Assembly: GCA_002400365.1 (NCBI GenBank)
Contig: DHFK01000204.1
Coordinates: 1 to 10,726, forward strand
Origin: Anaerolineales bacterium UBA4826
GTDB taxonomy: Bacteria > Chloroflexota > Anaerolineae > UBA4142
Reading direction: 5' to 3'
Length of the DNA: 10,726 bases
The position numbers and the translations under genes are program-made. Shown piece by piece: positions 6,429 to 10,726 of this stretch (position 1 is the stretch's first letter; each line of letters begins with the position of its first letter). Below the pieces are notes generated by a model. It ran no database searches and was not told where the DNA came from. It saw only the letters and a program-made list of their open reading frames with translations.

Positions 6429-7319
6429 ATGAATGCACAGTGGGCGTTCCTTTCGTGCGTGGGGTTTTTCTTCGTCTTGTTCGCCATCGTGCTGTTGTCC
6501 ATGGCGATCAAGATCGTGCGCGAGTACCAACGCCTGGTCGTGTTTCGGCTTGGCAAGTGCGTGGGACAGCGCGGTCCCGGCTTGGTCTTTTTGATTCCGT
6601 TCATCGAGACCGCGAACTGGGTAGACCTGCGCGAGCAGTTCCTCGAAGTGCCGCACCAGACGACAATTACCAAAGACAACGCGTCGATCTCGGTGGATTT
6701 TCTCATCTACTGGAAAGTCGTGGATCCGGTCGCGAGCGTCGTCCAGGTCGGCAATTTTGCGGGCGCGTCGCAAGGCATCGCGACGACGACGCTGCGCGCG
6801 GTCATCGGCGATATTATGCTGGACGATGTCCTGGCGCAGCGCGAGCATATCAACACGGTGCTGCGCACCAAACTCGACGAAGTGACCGAGCGCTGGGGCA
6901 ACAAAGTAACCGCGGTCGAAATCCGCGAGATCTTGCCGCCGCGCGAGGTGCAGGAAGCGATGACGCGGCAGATGTCAGCGGAGCGTACACGCCGCGCGGT
7001 CGTCACCGAAGCGGAAGGCAAGAAGCAAGCGACCGTGACGGTTGCCGAAGGCGACAAGCAGTCGGCGATCCTGCGCGCGGAAGGGGACAAGCAAGCGCGC
7101 ATCCTCGCCGCCGAAGGTTATTCCGAAGCGCTGCAGCGCATCTTCGATGCGGCTAAGGGCATTGACGCCAAGACGATGAGTCTGCAGTACCTCGACGCGC
7201 TCAAGGCGCTGGGCGCAAGCCCCTCCACCAAGTTCGTTTTCCCGCTCGAGTTCACAAACCTGCTCAAGCCGCTGATTGACTATACGGCGAAGAGTTCGGA
7301 GAGCGAGGACAAAGGTTAA
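6429..7319 (+). CDS. SPFH/stomatin-like membrane scaffold protein
   Basis: The product is 296 residues. An N-terminal membrane helix (about 5-28) is followed by the SPFH (band 7) domain (about 29-190), with the family patterns EYQRLVVFRLGK, GPGLVFLIPFIE and TITKDNASISVDFLIYWKVVDP. A charged, probably coiled-coil stretch carries a short repeat, AEGxKQ, three times between about 195 and 224, ending with AEG at 228-230. A hydrophobic C-terminal patch (KFVFPLEF, 268-275) is the sort of site that NfeD proteases cut in stomatins. Such proteins form large ring-shaped oligomers in the membrane and organise proteases or lipids. The gene has a strong AAGGAGG sequence at 6416-6422, six bases from the ATG, and follows nfeD by 29 bases, giving the widespread NfeD-SPFH pair. 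No strong terminator follows; only a weak AT-rich hairpin lies at 7314-7342. Confidence 0.94.
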   Translation: MNAQWAFLSCVGFFFVLFAIVLLSMAIKIVREYQRLVVFRLGKCVGQRGPGLVFLIPFIETANWVDLREQFLEVPHQTTITKDNASISVDFLIYWKVVDPVASVVQVGNFAGASQGIATTTLRAVIGDIMLDDVLAQREHINTVLRTKLDEVTERWGNKVTAVEIREILPPREVQEAMTRQMSAERTRRAVVTEAEGKKQATVTVAEGDKQSAILRAEGDKQARILAAEGYSEALQRIFDAAKGIDAKTMSLQYLDALKALGASPSTKFVFPLEFTNLLKPLIDYTAKSSESEDKG

Positions 7320-7372
7320 ATAAAGGTTTAAGAATTTTAACCCAGTGTGCCGTCAGGTTACGCGATTTCCTC

Positions 7373-7401
7373 TTGACAACCCAAAAAGATTGTGTGATAA
7401 T
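7373..7401 (+). promoter_or_regulatory. near-consensus promoter for the cold-shock gene
   Basis: A perfect TTGACA (7373-7378), a 17-base spacer and GATAAT (7396-7401, 5 of 6) form a strong sigma70-type promoter. Transcription would start near 7408, leaving a leader of about 144 bases before the csp ATG at 7552. That is long for this window and similar to the long leader of E. coli cspA. Confidence 0.85.
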
Positions 7402-7446
7402 CGAGGCGTAGGGAACGGAAGTCGCGCGTCTGGTGTTTGTTCGTTG

Positions 7447-7490
7447 ATCGCCAAGGCAGGAACTACCGGCCTTGGCGATTTTGTCATTTT
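7447..7490 (+). promoter_or_regulatory. terminator-like hairpin in the csp leader, possible attenuator
   Basis: A perfect 11-bp stem, ATCGCCAAGGC (7447-7457) with GCCTTGGCGAT (7469-7479), has an 11-base loop and is followed by TTTGTCATTTT. This looks like an intrinsic terminator with an interrupted U-tract. It begins about 40 bases after the predicted transcript start and about 60 bases before the csp ribosome site. Cold-shock proteins of this family are known to melt such hairpins and prevent termination, so autoregulation is plausible but unproven. It could also be the end of a short independent RNA of about 80 bases. Confidence 0.6.
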
Positions 7491-7551
7491 AGGAATCCCT
7501 GCGTATCATTCCTCATTGTCCAGTTTCTCGCGGAAGGAGGTGTAAACTAGC

Positions 7552-7767
7552 ATGGCGGATAGTCGTATCCAGGGAACGGTCAAGTGGTTCAACTCGGCCA
7601 AGGGTTATGGCTTTATCGCGCACGATGGCGGCAAAGACGTCTTTGTCCACTTTTCCGCAATCGAGATGGAAGGCTACAAGACCCTAACCGAGGGGGAGAA
7701 GGTTGAATTCGCGATCGAAGACAGCCCCAAGGGACCGCAAGCCACCAACGTAGTGAAACTGCCCTAA
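7552..7767 (+). CDS. csp: cold-shock domain protein (CspA family)
   Basis: The 71-residue product is a single cold-shock domain, a five-stranded OB fold that binds single-stranded RNA and DNA and acts as an RNA chaperone. Both RNA-binding motifs are intact: RNP1 as KGYGFI (17-22) and RNP2 as VFVHFS (30-35), with the typical GTVKWFN start and TEGEKVEF and GPQATNV near the end. The length is standard. AAGGAGGTG at 7534-7542 is a nine-base match to the anti-Shine-Dalgarno sequence, so translation should be strong once the site is open. The gene stands alone, with its own promoter, long leader and terminator. Whether it is cold-induced or constitutive cannot be read from the sequence. Confidence 0.98.
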   Translation: MADSRIQGTVKWFNSAKGYGFIAHDGGKDVFVHFSAIEMEGYKTLTEGEKVEFAIEDSPKGPQATNVVKLP

Positions 7768-7800
7768 TTCATTATTGATTCCAGGCAGCGCTTCACAAAG

Positions 7801-7845
7801 CAAACAGCCATTGACGCACAGTCGCCAATGGCTGTTTGTGTTTTT
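7801..7845 (+). terminator. intrinsic terminator of the csp gene
   Basis: A perfect 13-bp stem, CAAACAGCCATTG (7801-7813) with CAATGGCTGTTTG (7826-7838), has a 12-base loop and is followed by TGTTTTT. It lies 33 bases after the csp stop and 17 bases before the end of the convergent kinase gene. On the minus strand the T-run is poor, so it serves mainly csp. Confidence 0.9.
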
Positions 7846-7862
7846 GCGCCCCCAACCCGCCG

Positions 7863-9752
7863 CTACGCCGACAGTTCTGCGACTATCGGAAACGTGATCG
7901 CAAAGGTGGTCCCTCGTCCCACTTTGCTTTGCACGGTGATCTGCCCCCCGTAGCGCGTGATCAAATCGCGTGTGATGGCTAATCCCAATCCCGTCCCTTC
8001 CTTCACTTGCGCTTTGGCGTTCGGGGCGCGGTAGAATTCTTCGAACAGATGCGGCAGCGCGTCTTCTGGAATGCCAATGCCGGTGTCTGACACTTCCAGG
8101 CGCGCGACGTTGCCGCTGGCACGCAGGGCGACCGACACGCACCCGCCGGCAGGCGTGTACTTGATCGCGTTGGAAACCAGGTTGTTCAGAATCCGGTCAA
8201 CACTTTCGTTGGTCGCCGAGATCGTGGTCGGACCGTCGCCGCGCGCGCAGAGCCATTCGAGTCTGATTTGCTTTTCCTGCGCGGGAACCTCAAATCGCTT
8301 GACGACGCGCTCGACCGCCTCGTCCAAGCGCACGAGCACGCGCTCTTCGCGCACGGCGAGTTCACTCTTGCCTGCCGCCAAGTCGAGCAGATCGTCAATC
8401 AGCGTTTGCAGAAAATCCGTGCGATGCAACACGCGCGTCACGATGTCGCGCTGCGCGTCGGTCATCGCGCCGACGTAGCCCGCCATCATCGTACGCAAGA
8501 GACTGCGGACGACGCTCACGGGCGAGCGCAATTCGTGCGTGACGGTCAGCACGAACTTGCTTTTCATCTCGTCCACTTGGCCGAGCGCGCGGAACGCCAT
8601 CGCGTTTTCGATCGCAATGCTTCCCTCGCGCGCGATGGCGGTGAGAAAATCGGCGTCCTCGGAGGTAAAGTGATTGACGGCGGTGCTGTACGCGCGGATC
8701 AGACCCAGGGAACCTTTCTTGCCTTGCAAGGGGGCAGAGAGCATCGAACGGATGCCTTCGGCGACCGCCGCCGTGGGGTACTGCAAGCGCGTGTCGGTTG
8801 ACACATCTGCGACTGTGATGGTCTTGCCCGACAGCACCTCGCGCGCGAGGGGATTCTGCTCCAACATCAGGTCGCCCTTTTTCACGTACGCCCCGCTCAA
8901 TCCGTACGTCGCGGCGACATACAGCCGCGCGCCGGCTTCGTCGAGCAGACGGATCGAGCACGCGCGCACGCCCAGCGCGCTAGCAGTGCGGCTCACCAGA
9001 CGATCGAGGACCTGCTCCAACTCTAGCGTCGAGTTGACCGCTTCGGCGACATCATACAGCGTCTGCAAACGCGTCAGCGCGTTCAGTAGATTCTGGCTCA
9101 GCGTGACGACTTGCGCTTCGCGCTTGCGGAGGCGGGCATTAAGCGTCGAGGCGAGGTACGCAGAGACGAACATCGTGGTAACGAAGAAGAAGACGACGCC
9201 GATGACAAAAAACGGATTGCGATACAATGCTGCGGCGTCATTGCCCAGCACGTAAAGATGCGGCAGGATGCCCGCGTACTCCAGCGACCCGACCGCGGCG
9301 ACAAGCAGGGCTGCCATCGCGGCGTAGAAATACGTCGCGCGCCGGGAGAGTAAGATCGCCGCGATGATGTTGTGGAAGAAGAAATAGAAAATGGCAGGGC
9401 TTTCGAGTCCGCCGGAAAAATGAATCAGCGCGGTCATCGCCAGCCAATCGAATCCAATCTGAGTCTTGGTCAGGAAATCGAACGGGCGCAGATCGCGCGG
9501 CTCGGCTCGCAAGAGCCGGTTGAGGATGAATCGGAAGATCGCGTTGTAGAGGAGGATGGCGACGCCGATCAGGTACAGCGGCACGACCGGCAGCGTCAGG
9601 CGGAGGAGGACGTCAGCCACCCATGTAGCGCCCAACACACCCACACCCGCCAGCCAGCGGATGTTGATGAGCCACGCCATACTGGAGACAAGTTCCGCTT
9701 CAATCGGAACAGGGCTGGATTGTGCGGCATCGCGAACAGCGGCAGGATTCAT
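7863..9752 (-). CDS. membrane sensor histidine kinase with GAF domain
   Basis: The 629-residue protein has an N-terminal membrane region of about six helices (27-204), a short coiled linker (205-240), a GAF sensor domain (about 245-385), and a complete HisKA/HATPase core. The phosphorylated histidine is H406 in TVTHELRSPV; the N box is LVSNAIKYTP (N528), G1 is DTGIGIP (556-562), the F box is LFEEFYRA (569-576) and G2 is GTGLGLAI (586-593). It should autophosphorylate on H406 and pass phosphate to a regulator, very probably the one encoded just upstream. The signal is unknown; the membrane region is not a type I can name. The frame stays open 44 codons further upstream, to 9884, but that part is translated repeat sequence, so I place the start at the ATG at 9752, with a weak GGTGA before it. 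No receiver or PAS domain is present. Confidence 0.93.
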   Translation of the reverse strand: MNPAAVRDAAQSSPVPIEAELVSSMAWLINIRWLAGVGVLGATWVADVLLRLTLPVVPLYLIGVAILLYNAIFRFILNRLLRAEPRDLRPFDFLTKTQIGFDWLAMTALIHFSGGLESPAIFYFFFHNIIAAILLSRRATYFYAAMAALLVAAVGSLEYAGILPHLYVLGNDAAALYRNPFFVIGVVFFFVTTMFVSAYLASTLNARLRKREAQVVTLSQNLLNALTRLQTLYDVAEAVNSTLELEQVLDRLVSRTASALGVRACSIRLLDEAGARLYVAATYGLSGAYVKKGDLMLEQNPLAREVLSGKTITVADVSTDTRLQYPTAAVAEGIRSMLSAPLQGKKGSLGLIRAYSTAVNHFTSEDADFLTAIAREGSIAIENAMAFRALGQVDEMKSKFVLTVTHELRSPVSVVRSLLRTMMAGYVGAMTDAQRDIVTRVLHRTDFLQTLIDDLLDLAAGKSELAVREERVLVRLDEAVERVVKRFEVPAQEKQIRLEWLCARGDGPTTISATNESVDRILNNLVSNAIKYTPAGGCVSVALRASGNVARLEVSDTGIGIPEDALPHLFEEFYRAPNAKAQVKEGTGLGLAITRDLITRYGGQITVQSKVGRGTTFAITFPIVAELSA

Positions 9753-9772
9753 GATTTCGTCACCGCGAAAAA

Positions 9773-9878
9773 GTAGGGGCGAAGCATTTGCAAGACTCGT
9801 CTTGCCGCCGTGACACACGGTTGCCCCAGACGAGTGATTGCCTTGGACAAGTCGAATCGGCAAGTGCTTCGCCCCTAC
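9773..9878. repeat. MITE-like hairpin element (GTAGGGGCGAAGC type)
   Basis: The 19-base ends GTAGGGGCGAAGCATTTGC (9773-9791) and GCAAGTGCTTCGCCCCTAC (9860-9878) pair throughout, with one G-T pair. Inside are two nested stems: ACTCGTCT (9795-9802) with AGACGAGT (9828-9835), and CCGTG (9808-9812) with CACGG (9816-9820). The element has no coding potential of its own and fills most of the 128-base gap between the regulator and kinase genes. On the minus strand it is followed at once by TTTTT (9772-9768), so its outer stem could act as a terminator between the two genes. I recall similar elements as dispersed repeats in Chloroflexota and cyanobacteria. Confidence 0.8.
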
Positions 9879-9880
9879 GG

Positions 9881-10282
9881 TCAATGTCCTAAATGCGCGC
9901 GAACCTGTTCAATCAGTTTGTCCGGCTCGATGGGCTTTTCGATGAATGCGTCTACCGGCAGATATTCCTTGTCGGGACCGAAACGCAACGGCGTGGTCTG
10001 ATGAATCGCGGTGAGCATCAAGATTGGAATTCTGCTGTACGCGGCGTACTCCGACTTGGGGTCTGGGCTGCGTAGCGTGAGACTCACCTGGAAACCCGCC
10101 GTCGTCGTGTCCATCATCACATCCAGGATGATCAGATCCGGTTTGACCTCCTTAACCTGACGCAGCCCCTCATCACCGCTCGCCGCGCTGAAAACCTTGA
10201 ACCCCGCTGCTTCGAGCGGCAAGCGCATTGCATGAACCAGATCATCGTCGTCGTCAATAATCAAAATTTTCTCATTAGCCAT
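9881..10282 (-). CDS. single-domain response regulator (CheY-like receiver), atypical
   Basis: The 133-residue product is one receiver domain with no output domain. The acidic pocket is D10/D11 in IIDDDDD, the phosphoacceptor is D54 in LIILDVMMD, the switch threonine is T91 in MLTAI and the conserved lysine is K116 in FIEKPI. Differences from a standard receiver: the proline after DVMM is D58; the usual MDGFE is TAGFQ; an extra loop (SPDPKSEYAAYS, 72-83) lies before IPILMLTA; and the segment between T91 and K116 contains FGPDKEYLPVDAF. From memory, receivers with this YLPVD segment occur near hydrogenase and other redox gene clusters; this needs checking. The start has AGGAG (10293-10289) six bases away. 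It lies upstream of the kinase on the same strand and downstream of a hydrogenase maturation protease gene, so it is the likely phosphate acceptor. Confidence 0.93.
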   Translation of the reverse strand: MANEKILIIDDDDDLVHAMRLPLEAAGFKVFSAASGDEGLRQVKEVKPDLIILDVMMDTTTAGFQVSLTLRSPDPKSEYAAYSRIPILMLTAIHQTTPLRFGPDKEYLPVDAFIEKPIEPDKLIEQVRAHLGH

Positions 10283-10305
10283 TGTGAACTCCTAAAACCG
10301 CGTAG

Positions 10306-10357
10306 AGCGAATGGCGTATGGCTTATGGCGTATTGCCATTCGCTATATGCCATACGC
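10306..10357. repeat. stuttering palindrome built from ATGGCGTAT-type words
   Basis: AGCGAATGGC (10306-10315) pairs with GCCATTCGCT (10335-10344), and GCGTATGGC (10314-10322) pairs with GCCATACGC (10349-10357), so two overlapping hairpins compete. ATGGCGTAT also occurs as a direct repeat (10311-10319 and 10325-10333). It fills most of the gap between the hydrogenase protease gene and the response regulator. I see no clear promoter in this gap on the minus strand. Confidence 0.75.
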
Positions 10358-10376
10358 TATTTGCTGCCTGCGGTCA

Positions 10377-10726
10377 TCATTCCAATTCATTGAGGACTGC
10401 CTCGATCACGCGCGGTATCGCAGTTTGCACGGGTGGGCTGAGTTCGTTGCTCCAATCCACGCGCCCCGGCTGCACGCCGAAAAAGACAATCTCCGGCAAG
10501 GCGACTTGCAGTTCGCGCGCGAGCGCCAACGCGTCCGCGACGCCGGAACCGTGCAGTGAGAATCTTTGCGCGGAACCGGTCAGCGCGACGTCCTCCGGGC
10601 GGAATCGTATCACGGATCCTGACGCCTGTCCAATCTCCGCCGCGTCAATGATGATGACGCGCTGGCGTCCCTCGAAGAAATTCAGCAGCCCGATGCCTGG
10701 CGTCCCACCATCCATCACCTCGACAT
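10377..10726 (-). CDS. [NiFe]-hydrogenase maturation protease (HyaD/HybD/HycI family), 5' end outside window
   Basis: About 115 C-terminal residues are visible; the N-terminus lies beyond the window edge. These peptidases (family M52) remove a short C-terminal tail from the hydrogenase large subunit after nickel insertion, which lets the enzyme close its active site. The visible part begins VEVMDGGTPGIGLLNF, the conserved block whose aspartate is a nickel ligand, continues with RVIIIDAAEIG and then RFSLHGSGV, whose histidine is the second metal ligand, and ends with the family pattern FFGVQPGRVDWSNELSP. The N-terminal GxGNxLxxDEG block with the third ligand should lie just outside. An internal GTG (10718) is in frame but would cut the fold in half, so I treat the gene as running off the edge. 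It implies hydrogenase structural genes to the right, upstream on this strand. Confidence 0.92.
   Translation of the reverse strand, partial: VEVMDGGTPGIGLLNFFEGRQRVIIIDAAEIGQASGSVIRFRPEDVALTGSAQRFSLHGSGVADALALARELQVALPEIVFFGVQPGRVDWSNELSPPVQTAIPRVIEAVLNELE

Noticed and set aside
5098..6848. Minus-strand open frames of 446 and 540 codons opposite nfeD and the SPFH gene
   Set aside because: They overlap each other in different frames and give His/Arg/Asp-rich or Ser/Thr/Pro-rich products without motifs. Both are shadows of strong GC-rich codon use.
7314..7342. GGTTAAA/TTTAACC hairpin after the SPFH gene as a terminator
   Set aside because: The stem is only 7 bp, AT-rich, with a 15-base loop and no T-run after it. 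It is too weak to call.
7345..7545. 66-codon frame in the csp leader region
   Set aside because: Its ATG lies upstream of the predicted promoter, so the csp transcript would not contain it. There is no ribosome site and no recognisable sequence. The region is better read as promoter and structured leader.
10377..10718. Internal GTG at 10718 as the real start of the hydrogenase protease
   Set aside because: The conserved VEV residues continue upstream in frame to the window edge, and starting there would remove the N-terminal metal-ligand block. The gene is simply cut by the window.

Overview
The window is a GC-rich bacterial chromosome segment, coding on both strands. I think it most likely comes from a Chloroflexota (Anaerolineae-like) genome. 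The grounds are the strong GCG/CGC codon bias, the mix of gene families, and above all the intergenic gaps filled with short-word palindromes and a GTAGGGGCGAAGC-type hairpin, which I associate with that phylum. The assignment is an inference from style, because no rRNA or other marker gene is present. I see no tRNA, rRNA, CRISPR array, insertion sequence or integrase, and no gene-free stretch longer than 300 bases.

Layout, left to right. (1) 1-2384, plus strand: a GC-rich hairpin repeat, a six-helix membrane protein of unknown function (TTG start), triosephosphate isomerase (tpiA), a palindromic repeat, and a membrane protein with an HExxH metalloprotease motif. (2) 2385-2515: a repeat enclosing a probable bidirectional terminator. 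(3) 2516-3514, minus strand: a WecA/TagO-type phosphosugar transferase whose usual MGDxGS aspartate is serine. (4) 3515-3785: a 271-base divergent promoter region with two good sigma70-type promoters, a hairpin repeat, an 18-bp dyad and an imperfect direct repeat. (5) 3786-7319, plus strand: an apparent operon of a membrane-anchored TPR protein, a long NfeD (ClpP-class serine protease, membrane domain, OB fold) and an SPFH/stomatin-like protein. (6) 7320-7845: a consensus promoter, a roughly 144-base leader containing a terminator-like hairpin, a cold-shock protein gene and its terminator. (7) 7863-10726, minus strand: the 3' part of a [NiFe]-hydrogenase maturation protease gene, then a single-domain response regulator, then a GAF-containing membrane histidine kinase. 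A MITE-like hairpin separates the regulator from the kinase.

How the parts may work together. NfeD and the SPFH protein are a known membrane quality-control pair, and the TPR protein in front of them may be a third partner. The kinase and regulator sit directly downstream of a hydrogenase maturation gene on the same strand, so they may respond to redox or hydrogen metabolism. The regulator has no output domain, so its target is unknown. The cold-shock gene has the long structured leader expected of post-transcriptional control, here with a possible attenuator. No single wholly new system stands out. The most interesting points are the csp leader, the changed WecA active-site motif, the TPR-NfeD-SPFH unit, the atypical regulator beside the hydrogenase gene, and the family of stuttering intergenic palindromes.
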